Position numbers and translations under genes: made by a program | Shown: positions 37,101-45,985 of the stretch, piece by piece | Position numbering within the stretch: position 1 is the first letter of the stretch | Layout of the letters: each line of letters starts with the position of its first letter | The notes under the pieces: generated by a model | Told to the model about the DNA's origin: nothing | The model's input: only the letters and a program-made list of their open reading frames with translations | Database searches by the model: none | NCBI RefSeq assembly: GCF_004799405.1 | Contig: NZ_SSMW01000002.1 | Location: 167,202 to 231,201 of the forward strand | DNA from: Bradyrhizobium sp. | GTDB taxonomy: Bacteria; Pseudomonadota; Alphaproteobacteria; Rhizobiales; Xanthobacteraceae | Reading direction: 5' to 3' | DNA: 64,000 nucleotides

Positions 37101-37389
37101 GCAGCCGGCGTCGGGCCTGCACCCGACCATTCCGGTCCATGCGCCGCTGACATTCGACCTGATTGATACCTGGAACGGCCTTTCGCTGGGCGGCTGCGTC
37201 TATCACGTCGCCCATCCCGGCGGGCGCAGCTACGACACCAAGCCGGTCAATTCCTACGAAGCCGAGGCGCGGCGGCTGGCCCGGTTTCAGGATCACGGCC
37301 ACACCCCCGGCAAGATCGATCTGCCGCCGGAGGAACGCACAATTGAATTCCCCTTGACCCTCGACTTGCGGACGCCGCTCCTGCATTGA
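34102..37389 (+). CDS. Transglutaminase-like / DUF2126 fusion protein
   Basis: 1095 residues from a GTG at 34102. The N-terminal part (about 1-300) is a bacterial transglutaminase-like fold with an intact Cys180 ([12 protein letters not shown]), His229 ([12 protein letters not shown]), Asp245 (GFDVTSG) triad. The rest (about 310-1095) is DUF2126 ([43 protein letters not shown]). That region has been predicted in comparative genomics to belong with amidoligase-type peptide-modifying systems. No signal peptide is seen, so it should be cytoplasmic. The next genes encode a circularly permuted ATP-grasp/alpha-E protein and a second transglutaminase. I infer a ligase and protease-like pair acting on peptides or isopeptide bonds. 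No substrate is known to me. Confidence 0.88.
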   Translation: MSIFVALHHVTHYKYDRPIDLGPQTIRLRPAPHTRTPILSYSLKVTPANHFVNWQQDPQGNWLARYVFPEKTTELKIEVDFSAQMTVINPFDFFVEPYVDSFPFVYTDDLKTELAPYLVTERPGPLLSAYLADIPREALSTVNFLVDLNAQLQKKIRYIIRMEPGIQTPEQTLVSGAGSCRDSAWLLIQIFRHLGLAARFVSGYLIQLRPDIDPVEGPREVENDFTDLHAWAEVYLPGAGWIGFDVTSGMLTGEGHIPVAATPHYRSAAPISGSAGFANVEFGFEMSVKRIREAPRITRPFSDQSWARLDRLGEQVDADLKAGDVRLTMGGEPTFVSVDDLESAEWNIAAVGPTKRGLADDLIRRLRNRFAPGGLLHFGQGKWYPGESLPRWAFGLYWRKDGVPIWKNSDLIAKVEGPREADIAAAERFAEAAAQKLGIDSEFIMPAFEDPSHWLQKEAGLPPNVDPSDSKLSDPEERSRMARVFDQGLNVPKGFVLPIQRWNADAGKSSSRWRSERWKLRRGNLFLTPGDSPLGLRLPIASLPHIPADEYPYIAEQDPMAPRDELPVYDGATPAEAAPAQQVQEQQIGSGGVRTAISIEIRDGILCAFMPPVERLEDYLELVTAVEATAEEMAIQVHVEGYPPPFDPRVEVIKVTPDPGVIEVNIQPAANWRDAVDITFGLYEDAAQVRLGANRFLIDGRHTGTGGGNHVVVGGGKPEDSPFLRRPDLLKSLVLYWQRHPSLSYLFSGMFIGPTSQAPRIDEARHDGLYELEIALAHVPPPEVKAPLWLVDRLFRHILVDITGNTHRAEICIDKLYSPDGTTGRLGLVEFRALEMPPDPRMSLAQQLLIRALIAKLWREPQQGKFVRWGTTLHDRFMLPHFLWEDFLGVLAELRQSGYDFSPDWYEAQLEFRFPAFGRVHHGGVALEVRQALEPWHVLGEESSAGGTVRYVDSSVERLQVKASGFVEGRHVITCNGRRMPMTETGRSGEAVAGVRFKAWQPASGLHPTIPVHAPLTFDLIDTWNGLSLGGCVYHVAHPGGRSYDTKPVNSYEAEARRLARFQDHGHTPGKIDLPPEERTIEFPLTLDLRTPLLH

Positions 37390-37417
37390 GGATATCGCGA
37401 TTTGCGGGAGAGTCGGT

Positions 37418-39928
37418 ATGGCGGCCGGCCAGGGAAGTCAGGGAAGCAAGGCCCGTCCGGGCCAGCGCCGCGTGGCGCAGTGGACGCGCGACTATATCCG
37501 CCTGCCTGGCATTCCCGATGAATACATCGCCCAGGATGGCGCGCCGCGCGAGGTCTGGACCCGGTTTTTCGACGCCTTCGCGGCCCTGACGCCGAACGAA
37601 ATCGAACGGCGCTTCGGCTCGGCCGACCGGCAGTTGCGGGAAGCCGGCGTGACCTACCGCGCGCCCGGCGAGACCTCCGATCGGATGTGGTCGCTGAGCC
37701 ATCTGCCGCTGCTGATCGGCGAAGCCGAATGGCAGCAATTGTGCGCTGGCATCGTGCAGCGCGCGCAATTGCTCGAACTGGTGCTGGCCGATCTCTACGG
37801 CGAGGGACGCCTGGTTGCGGAGGGCGCGATGCCGGCGGCGGCGATCGCCGGCAGTCCCGAATATCTGCGCTCGGTCTGCGGCATCAAGCCTCCCGGCGGC
37901 CGCTACCTCAATATCTATGGCGCCGATGTCGGCCGCGGGCCCGACGGACGCTGGTGGGTGCTGGGCGACCGGACCCAGGCTCCTTCGGGCATGGGCTATG
38001 CGCTGGAAAATCGCCTGGTGCTGTCGCGCGCCTTTGCCTCGCTCTACAAGTCGATGAATGTCGAGCGGGTGGCGCCGTTCTTCGAAGCGTTCCGCGATGC
38101 CTTGCGCGGCAGCGCCGACCGCGACGAGCCGCGCATCGGGTTGCTGACGCCGGGCGCTTTCAGCGAAACCTATTTCGAACATGCGACGTTGGCGCGCTAT
38201 CTCGGGTTTCTGCTGGTCGAAGGTGACGATCTTGCCGTCAGCGGCGACCGCATTCATATCCGCACTGTCGCGGGCCTGAAGCGGCTCGACGTGCTGCTGC
38301 GCAGGGTCGATTCCAATTCGCTCGATCCGCTGGAGCTGGACGCGTCCTCCCAGCTCGGCGTGCCCGGCCTGATCGATGTCCTGAGGAAAAACGGCATCGT
38401 CGTCGCCAACATGCCGGGCTCCGGCGTGATGGAATCGCGGGCGCTATTGGGTTTCCTGCCCGGCCTGTGCCGGCGTTTCTTCGGCGAAGACTTGAAGATG
38501 CCGAATATCGCGACCTGGTGGTGCGGGCAAAAGGACGCGCGCAGGGAAGTGTTGTCGCGGCTTGACGAGGTCGCGATCGAGGGCGCCTACGGCCGCGGCG
38601 TTCCCGGTTTCCCCGGCAACGGTCCCGTGCTCGCCGGCAGCTTGTCGGACGAAGAACGGGAACGGCTCAAGACCGCAATCGAAAACCGCGGCGTCGATTA
38701 TGTCGGCCAGGAACTGGTCAGGCTCTCGACCACGCCGGTATGGGACAATGGGCGCATCACGCCGCGTCCGTTCGTGCTGCGGGTGTTTGCCGCGGCCACG
38801 CCCGCCGGCTGGACCATCATGCCCGGCGGCTTCTGCCGGATCGCCGATCAGCTCGACGCCCGCGCGGTCTCGATGGGCGATGGCGCGCGCGCCGCCGACG
38901 TCTGGGTGGTGTCCGACAAGGCGGTCTCCACCGCCACCTTGCTGCCTGCGGTTGATACGGTTCGGATCAGGCGCATCGCCGGCTGGGTGCCGAGCCGCGC
39001 CGCCGACAATTTATTCTGGCTCGGGCGCTATCTCGAGCGCGCCGAGGCGACGCTGCGGCTGATCCGGGCGCTTGGCGTGCCGCTGCGCGATCCCGGCAAG
39101 GGCGCTGCCGCCATGCAGCAGTCGGTCGAGCGCGTGCAGCGGATGTTGGTGACGTGGGGCGCCACTTCGCAGGCGACGCGGGCGCAGCCGGCGAAGATCG
39201 CGGCGGAAGCCCTGCAAAGCGAGGAAAAGTTCGGTTCGGCACTGTCGCTGCTGCGCTCGGCGCAGCGAACCGCGACATCGCTGCGCGAGCGCCTGTCGCC
39301 CGACGCCTGGCAGGTCATTACCGAGATGACGGAGCGTCTGGCACAGGAAGTCGATGACGACGAGGGCGTCCTCAGCGCCGCCGAACTGACGCTGCAGGAG
39401 CTCGCGAGTTTTGCCGGTCTGGCGCAGGAAAACATGAATCGCGCCGCCGGCTGGCGCTTCCTCGACATGGGACGCCGCGCGGAACGCGCCATCAACACTG
39501 CGCGGTTCGCGCGCCAGTTCGCCTATGATGAAGCCGGCGGCGAAGACCTCGACATCCTGCTGACGCTGGTGGATTGCCAGATCACCTATCGCTCGCGCTA
39601 CCTGATCGGGCCGCTGCTGGCGCCGGTGCGCGACCTCGTCGTTCTGGATCCCTACAATCCGCGATCGGTTGCTTTTCAGGTCTCGGCGCTCAACGATCAC
39701 ATCGCAAGCCTGCCGGTCCTGAAGGAGAACGGTTTGATCGAGCGGCCACAGCGCCTCGCGGTCGGCTTGCAGGCGATGCTGACGACGGCGGAGGCAGCTT
39801 CGCTCGATACCAAGTCGCTGTTCGCGCTGGAACAGGATTTGCTCAGTCTTGCCGACGCCATCGGATCGCATTATTTCCCGCACGGCGCCTCGGCGAGCCG
39901 GCCCGAGAAGCTGACGGGTCTGGCGTGA
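37418..39928 (+). CDS. Circularly permuted ATP-grasp type 2 / alpha-E fusion
   Basis: 836 residues, starting at the ATG at 37418 after GGGAGAG. The N-terminal two-thirds is the circularly permuted ATP-grasp type 2 domain (SPEYLRSVCGIKPPGGRYL, RTQAPSGMGYALENR, LTPGAFSETYFEHATLARYLG, NMPGSGVMESRALLGFLP). From about residue 525 comes the all-helical alpha-E domain (SRAADNLFWLGRYLERAEA). The two domains are separate genes in many genomes and fused here. ATP-grasp enzymes form carboxylate-amine bonds with ATP. Together with its transglutaminase neighbours this predicts a peptide-tagging or small-peptide synthesis system. Confidence 0.9.
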   Translation: MAAGQGSQGSKARPGQRRVAQWTRDYIRLPGIPDEYIAQDGAPREVWTRFFDAFAALTPNEIERRFGSADRQLREAGVTYRAPGETSDRMWSLSHLPLLIGEAEWQQLCAGIVQRAQLLELVLADLYGEGRLVAEGAMPAAAIAGSPEYLRSVCGIKPPGGRYLNIYGADVGRGPDGRWWVLGDRTQAPSGMGYALENRLVLSRAFASLYKSMNVERVAPFFEAFRDALRGSADRDEPRIGLLTPGAFSETYFEHATLARYLGFLLVEGDDLAVSGDRIHIRTVAGLKRLDVLLRRVDSNSLDPLELDASSQLGVPGLIDVLRKNGIVVANMPGSGVMESRALLGFLPGLCRRFFGEDLKMPNIATWWCGQKDARREVLSRLDEVAIEGAYGRGVPGFPGNGPVLAGSLSDEERERLKTAIENRGVDYVGQELVRLSTTPVWDNGRITPRPFVLRVFAAATPAGWTIMPGGFCRIADQLDARAVSMGDGARAADVWVVSDKAVSTATLLPAVDTVRIRRIAGWVPSRAADNLFWLGRYLERAEATLRLIRALGVPLRDPGKGAAAMQQSVERVQRMLVTWGATSQATRAQPAKIAAEALQSEEKFGSALSLLRSAQRTATSLRERLSPDAWQVITEMTERLAQEVDDDEGVLSAAELTLQELASFAGLAQENMNRAAGWRFLDMGRRAERAINTARFARQFAYDEAGGEDLDILLTLVDCQITYRSRYLIGPLLAPVRDLVVLDPYNPRSVAFQVSALNDHIASLPVLKENGLIERPQRLAVGLQAMLTTAEAASLDTKSLFALEQDLLSLADAIGSHYFPHGASASRPEKLTGLA

Positions 39929-40803
39929 TCTACGACATCCGTCACGTCACCACCTATAGCTACGAGAGTCCGGTCAGCTTCGCCCGGTGCTCGCTGCGGC
40001 TGGAGCCGCGCAGCGGCGATGGGCAGCAACTGGTTTCGCATACCGTCGAGATCAAGCCTCGCCCGACGGAACGCACCATACGCCACGACTTTTTCGGGAC
40101 CCACACCGAGAGCGTGCTGATCGAAACCCCGCACCGCACCCTTCGCATCGATTCCCGTTCCCGCGTTTCGGTTTCCCGCACCGCGCCGGACCGCGCGGCG
40201 CCAAGTCCGGCGTGGGAGAGTGTCCGCGACCTCGCATTCGAGGCTTCCAGTCTCGGCCCTTCATCGCCGATCGGTTACGTCTTTGCCAGTCCGCTGGTCC
40301 CGGTTCAGCAGCCGGTCACCTGCTATGCCTCGCAGAGTTTTCCGCCGGGCGGCGGCATCGTTGCCGGTGCGGCCGACCTGATGCACCGGATCCGCACCGG
40401 CTTCAAGTACGACGCGAAAGCGACCGTGATCTCCACGCCGCTCAATGAAGTGTTCGAAAAGCGCCATGGCGTTTGCCAGGATTTCGCCCATGTGATGATC
40501 GCAGGCCTGCGCGGCCTCGGGCTGCCGGCGGCCTATGTCAGCGGCTACCTGCGCACCATTCCGCCGCCGGGCAAGCCGCGCCTGCAGGGAGCCGACGCGA
40601 CGCATGCCTGGGTGTCGCTGTGGTGCGGCGAGAGATTGGGGTGGATCGGTTTCGATCCGACCAACGACATCGTGGTCGGGAGCGATCACATCGTCCTGGC
40701 CGTAGGGCGGGATTTTTCCGACGTCTCGCCGGTCGATGGCGTCATCGTCGGCTCGCGCAAGCAAAAGCTCAGCGTCGCAGTGGATGTGCTGCTGGTGGAA
40801 TGA
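39925..40803 (+). CDS. Transglutaminase family protein
   Basis: 292 residues from a GTG at 39925 that overlaps the previous stop (GTGA). The N-terminal bacterial transglutaminase domain (IYDIRHVTTYSYESPVSFA) is followed by the core with Cys184 (RHGVCQDFAHVM), His227 (DATHAWVSLW) and Asp244 (GFDPTND). The triad is complete, so it should be an active cysteine peptidase or transamidase. It is co-translated with the ATP-grasp/alpha-E protein, as is typical for this cluster type. Its substrate may be the product of the ATP-grasp enzyme. Confidence 0.9.
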   Translation: MIYDIRHVTTYSYESPVSFARCSLRLEPRSGDGQQLVSHTVEIKPRPTERTIRHDFFGTHTESVLIETPHRTLRIDSRSRVSVSRTAPDRAAPSPAWESVRDLAFEASSLGPSSPIGYVFASPLVPVQQPVTCYASQSFPPGGGIVAGAADLMHRIRTGFKYDAKATVISTPLNEVFEKRHGVCQDFAHVMIAGLRGLGLPAAYVSGYLRTIPPPGKPRLQGADATHAWVSLWCGERLGWIGFDPTNDIVVGSDHIVLAVGRDFSDVSPVDGVIVGSRKQKLSVAVDVLLVE

Positions 40804-42002
40804 CGCCAGCCCGCCATCCGCCGCCCGACAGCCATGACGTCATCATATTGGGGGCGGGCGCTGCCGGCCTGATGTGCGCCGGCATCGCCGCCCAACGCGG
40901 AAAACGCGTGCTGCTGCTCGAACAGGCACCACATCCGGGCGAGAAGATTCGCATTTCCGGCGGCGGTCGCTGCAATTTCACCAATCTGCATACCAGCCCG
41001 GCGAATTTCCTGTCCGATAACCCGCGGTTCTGCCGCTCGGCGCTGAGCGGTTACACCCAGCACGATTTCATCGCGATGGTCGATCGCTATGGGATTGCCT
41101 ATCACGAGAAGACGCGCGGACAATTGTTCTGCGACGGCTCGTCGCGGCAGATCATCGACATGCTGGTGCAGGAATGCCGGCCTGCCCGGCTGCGGACCGG
41201 CGTGCGCATTTCCGCGGTCTTGAAAACCAGCGGCGGTTTTACGGTCGCGACCGATCAGGGCGAGTTTGGCGGCAAGGCCGTGGTGGTCGCAACCGGTGGA
41301 CCATCGATTCCGAAAATGGGATCGAGCGGCTTCGGCTACAGGATCGCCGAGCAATTCGGCCTCAAGATCGTGCCGCCGCGCGCAGCACTGGTGCCGCTGA
41401 CGTTCGATAGCGCGCTGCTGGCGCGGTTCAAGGATTTGTCCGGCGTTTCGGTCGATGCCGTCGTCAGCTGCGGCAAGACAAGTTTCGATGAGGCATTGCT
41501 CTTTACCCATCGCGGGCTGAGCGGTCCGGCGATCCTGCAGATATCGTCCTATTGGCGCGACGGCCGGGACATCGTCATCGACCTGGCGCCCGATACCGAT
41601 GTTCTCGCCGAACTAAAGCAAGCGCGGCGCGAGCATCCCCGCCAGGAGCTGGCGACGGTGCTGACCGGCTTTCTCCCCAAGCGGCTGGCTCGGACCGTTG
41701 CAGACGAAGTCCGGGGACCCGAGCGCGTCGCCGACTTCTCCGATAGATTTTTGGCTGACGTCGCCGCGGCCGTGAAGGCGTGGCGCGTCAGGCCCAGTGG
41801 TACCGAAGGCTACCGCACCGCTGAAGTGACGCTTGGCGGCGTCGATACCTCGGAACTGTCCTCGAAAACCTTCGAGTCGAAATCGGTGCCGGGGCTTTAT
41901 TTCATCGGCGAAGTCGTCGATGTCACCGGCCACCTCGGCGGCTTCAATTTTCAATGGGCGTGGTCGTCGGGCTATGCCGCGGGGCGTGATGTCCTGGATT
42001 AG
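40800..42002 (+). CDS. FAD-dependent oxidoreductase, HI0933/BaiN-like family
   Basis: 400 residues from the ATG at 40800, overlapping the transglutaminase stop (ATGA). The FAD Rossmann motif is VIILGAGAAGLMCAGIAA, then KIRISGGGRCNFTN, the hallmark of the HI0933-type flavoproteins, and GEVVDVTGHLGGFNFQWAWSSG at the end. Family members are variously called aminoacetone oxidase-like or BaiN, but in vivo roles are poorly known. The overlap ties it to the ATP-grasp/transglutaminase cluster, where a proteasome-like peptidase gene is found in some other genomes. None is seen here. Confidence 0.87.
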   Translation: MTPARHPPPDSHDVIILGAGAAGLMCAGIAAQRGKRVLLLEQAPHPGEKIRISGGGRCNFTNLHTSPANFLSDNPRFCRSALSGYTQHDFIAMVDRYGIAYHEKTRGQLFCDGSSRQIIDMLVQECRPARLRTGVRISAVLKTSGGFTVATDQGEFGGKAVVVATGGPSIPKMGSSGFGYRIAEQFGLKIVPPRAALVPLTFDSALLARFKDLSGVSVDAVVSCGKTSFDEALLFTHRGLSGPAILQISSYWRDGRDIVIDLAPDTDVLAELKQARREHPRQELATVLTGFLPKRLARTVADEVRGPERVADFSDRFLADVAAAVKAWRVRPSGTEGYRTAEVTLGGVDTSELSSKTFESKSVPGLYFIGEVVDVTGHLGGFNFQWAWSSGYAAGRDVLD

Positions 42003-42077
42003 GGCGTGATGATTTGAAGATCGGCCGCCAACCGGGTATGAACAGCAAATCCCAGACAGGACAGCCGGAAACGCAGC

Positions 42078-42869
42078 ATGGAATTCGTAGAGTTGGACGG
42101 CGTCGGGCTGCGCTTTGAGCTGAGCGGGAAGGGTGACCGCACCCTGGTGCTGGTTCACGAAATGGGCGGATCGCTTGAAAGCTGGGACGAGGTCGCGCCA
42201 CGGTTTGCCGAATCCCGCCGGGTGCTGCGCTATGACACCCGCGGGGCGGGGTTGTCGCAGAAGGTGCGCGGCGATCTCCACATCGGCGCCATGGCCGGCG
42301 ATATCGCAGGCTTGCTCGATCATGCCGGGATCGAGGGCAAGGTAGCGCTGGCCGGGATCGCCGTCGGCGGGGCGATCGCGCTGCATTTCGCCGCCCGATA
42401 CCCCGAGCGCACCAGTGCGGTCGCGGTTGGCAGCCCCGCCACCGGCGTCGCACCGGATCGCCGCGCCACCGCACTTGAGCGTCTCGTCGGCATCGAGGCT
42501 ATCGGCATGGAGTTCGCCGTCGAGGAGTCGATGAAAAACGGCTATGCCCCGGAGCTTCGCGGCGACATCAAGCGCTTCGAGCGATACCGGGCGCGTTGGC
42601 TCGGCAACGATCCCTCGAGCTACGCCACGGTCTGGCGCATGCTGGCCGGCACGGACATGCAGGGGGAACTGGGCGGGCTGCGCTGCCCGGTACTCGTGAT
42701 CGGCGGCACGCTCGACCGCGTGCGCCCGCCGGCGCTGGCCAAAACCGTGGCCGACGCGATTCCGCGCTCATGCTATATCGAAGTTCCGACCGGGCACTAT
42801 ATGTCGGTGCAGACGCCCGATCTCATCTTTGCCTGCATCGACGAATTCCTCAACGCGGCCGGCGCCTGA
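42078..42869 (+). CDS. Alpha/beta hydrolase-fold protein lacking the nucleophile serine
   Basis: 263 residues, closest in style to 3-oxoadipate enol-lactonases (LVHEMGGSLESWDEVAPRF, RYDTRGAGLS). The nucleophile elbow, normally G-x-S-x-G, reads AGIAVGGAIAL: Ala95 (GCC) stands where Ser (TCC) is expected, one base away. The acid Asp213 (GGTLDRVRPP) and His240 (PTGHYMS) are kept. It may be inactive, a binding protein, or use another mechanism. It could also be a sequencing error. It lies 75 bases after the flavoprotein and before an MBL hydrolase on the same strand. Confidence 0.85.
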   Translation: MEFVELDGVGLRFELSGKGDRTLVLVHEMGGSLESWDEVAPRFAESRRVLRYDTRGAGLSQKVRGDLHIGAMAGDIAGLLDHAGIEGKVALAGIAVGGAIALHFAARYPERTSAVAVGSPATGVAPDRRATALERLVGIEAIGMEFAVEESMKNGYAPELRGDIKRFERYRARWLGNDPSSYATVWRMLAGTDMQGELGGLRCPVLVIGGTLDRVRPPALAKTVADAIPRSCYIEVPTGHYMSVQTPDLIFACIDEFLNAAGA

Positions 42870-42905
42870 GCCCAGCCATCCACTTCATTGCATCAAGGTC
42901 TTCAC

Positions 42906-43793
42906 ATGACTTCGCAACCCGTTCAGCAAATTCCCGGCGTCTATCATCGCAAGATCGGCGACATCGTCGTCACCGCCATCAGCGACGGTTATCTCGACGG
43001 CGACCTCGAGGTGATGCGCAACGTCGATCTCGAAAAGGCCCACCGGATCCTGCGCGACGCATTCCGGCCGGCGCGGCGAACCAGCGTCAACACTTTCCTG
43101 ATCCACGCCAAGGGCCGCATCGCGATCGTCGACACCGGCTCGGGCAATTACCTGCAGCCCAGCGCCGGCTTCGTGCAGCGCAATCTAGCGGCGGCCGGTA
43201 TCGATCCGAAGTCGATCGATACCGTGCTGCTCACGCATATGCATCCGGATCATTCCGCGGGATTGACCGACATGTCGAACGGCCAGTTGTTGTTTCCGAA
43301 TGCGGAGCTGGCGATGCACGAGAACGAACCGGCGCACTGGTTCGACGACGGCGCCATGGCCAGGGTCGATGAGCGGTCGCGAAAACTGTATTTTCTGGCG
43401 GGCCGCGAACAGGTCGCGCCTTACCGGAAGCGGACCCGATTATTCCGGCAGGGCGAGGTGTTTCCGGGCGTGACCGCGGTGCCGAGCCTCGGCCATACGC
43501 CGGGCCACACCGCGTTTCTCATCGCATCCGGCAACGACCAGTTGATGATCTGGGGCGACACCGTTCACGTGCCGGAAGTCCAGACCGCGCTTCCCGAAGC
43601 CGGCATGGCCTTCGATACCGATCTGGCCGCTGCGGCGGCTTCGCGCAAGCGCATGTTCGACCGCGTCGCCGCCGATGGCATCCTGGTCGCCGGGATGCAC
43701 CTGCATTTTCCGGCATTCGCGCGGCTGGCGCGGCGAGGGGACGCCTATGCGCTTTATCCCGAGGCCTGGCGTCCCACGCTGGATGCGGTGTAG
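42906..43793 (+). CDS. MBL-fold metallo-hydrolase
   Basis: 295 residues from the ATG at 42906 behind AAGG. The binuclear zinc motif is LLTHMHPDHSAGL (HxHxDH), with further ligands in PSLGHTPGHTAF (His) and MIWGDTVH (Asp), and a final His in VAGMHLHFPAF. This is the AttM/quorum-quenching-like or general MBL group. The substrate is unknown. The last 34 codons and the following 70 bases recur, damaged, at 46862-47039 beyond the glycan island. Confidence 0.88.
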   Translation: MTSQPVQQIPGVYHRKIGDIVVTAISDGYLDGDLEVMRNVDLEKAHRILRDAFRPARRTSVNTFLIHAKGRIAIVDTGSGNYLQPSAGFVQRNLAAAGIDPKSIDTVLLTHMHPDHSAGLTDMSNGQLLFPNAELAMHENEPAHWFDDGAMARVDERSRKLYFLAGREQVAPYRKRTRLFRQGEVFPGVTAVPSLGHTPGHTAFLIASGNDQLMIWGDTVHVPEVQTALPEAGMAFDTDLAAAAASRKRMFDRVAADGILVAGMHLHFPAFARLARRGDAYALYPEAWRPTLDAV

Positions 43794-43865
43794 TGCGGGA
43801 TAGCTTCCGACCGCGAAGGGTTGCTGTTAGGGCAGCGCCGTTTCAATGGTGATTTGCCGCCTGCT
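43691..43865. repeat. Direct repeat A flanking the glycan island (MBL/desaturase 3' junction)
   Basis: It covers the 3' end of the MBL gene and a stretch that on the minus strand still encodes a desaturase-like tail (RRQITIETALP then stop). Its partner at 46862-47039 matches in order: CGGGATGCACCTGCATTTT, GCCTATGCGCTTTATCCCGA, GATGCGGTGTAG and CGCCGTTTCAATGG. The rest of the gap to 43961 is A/T-richer and shows no gene. Confidence 0.85.
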
Positions 43866-43961
43866 AACAGTGCTCGATCCGAAGTTTTCTCTTGACCCAA
43901 AACCGAAGTTGGCACCCCAAAAAAGAAAGCCAGGCAGGTAGCAGAAGTTTTGAGACTTCCG

Positions 43962-45941
43962 TCAAGCGAAGGCACCACGAACACTCGTCGTGACATATGG
44001 AAAATCCGGCCGACCTTCAAAAATCAAGCCGCGGTCCGTCACGTCGAAGGCGGCGACCTCGAGGCCTGCGGCCTTCGTGCTATAGGTAATTGCGCGCTCG
44101 ATCGCGTGAGCCAACGTCCCGTTTGACTGACCTTGCTCCGGCTCGAAATCATCCGGAAGCAAGCCCAAGGCTCCCAATGGAAGCAGCGCCTTGGTTCGCG
44201 CAAGAAACATCGTTCCCGCGAAGAACGTGTCCTTGTCAGGATCGGCGTCGAAGACGCCCATCCGCTCCGCCAGCCGCCGGACTGCCTGTTCGTTACGGCC
44301 GAGGAATGGCCTCATCGAGAGGAGAAATGCACTCGGACCCAATATGCCGACCTCGGCATGGCTCTCGAAAAGCCCAAGAGCTTGCTTCAGGGACGCTTCG
44401 TGCGCGAGAGCATCGAACAAGCCCCTTCGCCACAATGATCCGTGACCGCCTTCAGTTGAGCCTTTCAAGTGCAGCTTGAGGATCTTCCCATACTGTCGAA
44501 AGTCGAGGGACTGCAAGACTTGCAGGAATGGCGCGACGTCACGGCCGCGATTTTCGGCCGAAATCACCGTCGCCGGAAACCCCTGACGCGCGATAAACGC
44601 TTCCACCATGGGCCGCCTGTCGTGCGCCGTCGTGACGAAGACATCATGCGGTATGGTGAGATCGTTGAGCCATCCAAGGCACTCCTCGAGAAGATCGATG
44701 TGATAGGCGTGGATTACGACCGCGAGCCGCTCGGGCTCATCGATTTTGCAATGCCGCAGTGCCGAGCGCAAAGTCGCCATCTTGGTCGCCTCAAGATCGC
44801 CAAAACCAAAGCGGCGATCGGGTTCGAGGTGCGCTCCCTCGCCCCATTCGTTCCACGCATTGATGAATACCATTCGCCTTTCAGGATCGGGTACATCGCG
44901 GAGCGTCTGGTCCAGCACCGTTTCCAGATACTCGAGGTACCTCTGCGGATTGGCGCCCACTAACACCATTCCCCTTCCCGGACGCCGCGCTTCATTGTCC
45001 CAGGACGGGCAAACCCCGCGAAACAGGATATAATCCGGTGGAACGAATCCGCGCGCGCGACGCACCAGCGAGCGATAGTCGAACAATCGACCTGAGAATT
45101 TCGTGTTGAGCCAGTCAACCGGCCCCGCAAATCGATCGATATTAGGTTCGATCCAACGGGTGTCGCTCGGCGGATTTTGGTAAGCGCTGTCCATTCCATG
45201 TTCTGCGGGATCCAGCCGCTCGTAAGCCTGCGAGCAGCAAACATGGATCGGGCCAATTCCGTTTTCCAGACACCAATCGCGCCACCGTTGCACGGTCGCG
45301 CGAGCATCAGGCAGCAAGGTCGGCCTCCACACCATGATGAGGGGCTTGCCGTCGACGCGCAGATACTTTTCGTTCTTCAGATACGGCGAAAGATGCGAGA
45401 TGAATGCGATATCGTCGCGTGCATCGTAGGAGTGCTGCATCAGGATTTCGCTGTCGCCGCTCCATGCCCGGCTCCAGTCGTCATTGGCTCAACACAGGCA
45501 AAATTCGAAATCGATGTTCTTGTTCTCGGCAAAATTCTTGATCGGAGTTTCCAGCAGTGTCTTGCCGTTGAACCAGTAAAAATAGAAGCAAAAGGCGGAA
45601 ATTCCGGCCTGCTTCGCCAGGGCGGCCTGCTGCTCCTGAACTTTCCCCAGGCGAAGGTCATAGAAACCAAGCTCGGTGGGCAGCCGCGGCTGATAGTGAC
45701 CGACAGCCCTGGTGACATTTCTCCACTCGGTGAAGCCGTTCCCCCACCACTTGTCGTTTTCTTCGATAGGATAGAATTGCGGAAGATATGTTGCCACCAG
45801 CTTGACGCCGGGTTTTGGGGTCCGCATCGTCGAAAGAGAGCGAATATCTTGGCTCGCATCCGCAGAATAGTCGAAATAATCGCTGACGTTATCCAAAATC
45901 TCGAACTCTTTTTCTTTCACACGCGGTTCTTTCGCACTCAT
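43962..45941 (-). pseudogene. WbsX/GH99-like + rhamnan-synthesis F (RgpF)-like protein, split by an in-frame TGA
   Basis: One continuous reading frame of about 660 codons from the ATG at 45941, interrupted only by a TGA at 45491-45489. Before the stop comes the glycosyl-hydrolase-99-like WbsX start ([40 protein letters not shown]). After it, in the same frame, come ANDDWSRAWSG, VFINAWNEWGEGAHLEPD and an RgpF-like C-terminal half (VVIHAYHIDLLEE, ISAENRGRDVAPFL, HLKGS). Homologues have Trp where the TGA sits (CLCWAN), so TGG became TGA by one base. The family works in polysaccharide or O-antigen assembly. The gene is probably inactive unless the stop is read through or is a sequencing error. 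The DNA is visibly richer in A/T than its neighbours. Confidence 0.82.
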
Positions 45942-45985
45942 TGCGGTACTTGACTTGACAGTTCCAAGCGAGATCCTGTTCAAAC

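Noticed and set aside
34120..37386. A 1088-codon open frame antisense to the transglutaminase/DUF2126 gene
   Set aside because: It mirrors the real gene almost exactly, its translation is rich in Arg, His, Asp and Gly with no domain, and such long antisense frames are expected where codons end in G or C.
45489..45491. Selenocysteine at the in-frame TGA
   Set aside because: Homologues have Trp, not Cys or Sec, at this place. No stem-loop of SECIS form is evident just downstream, and no sel genes are in the window.
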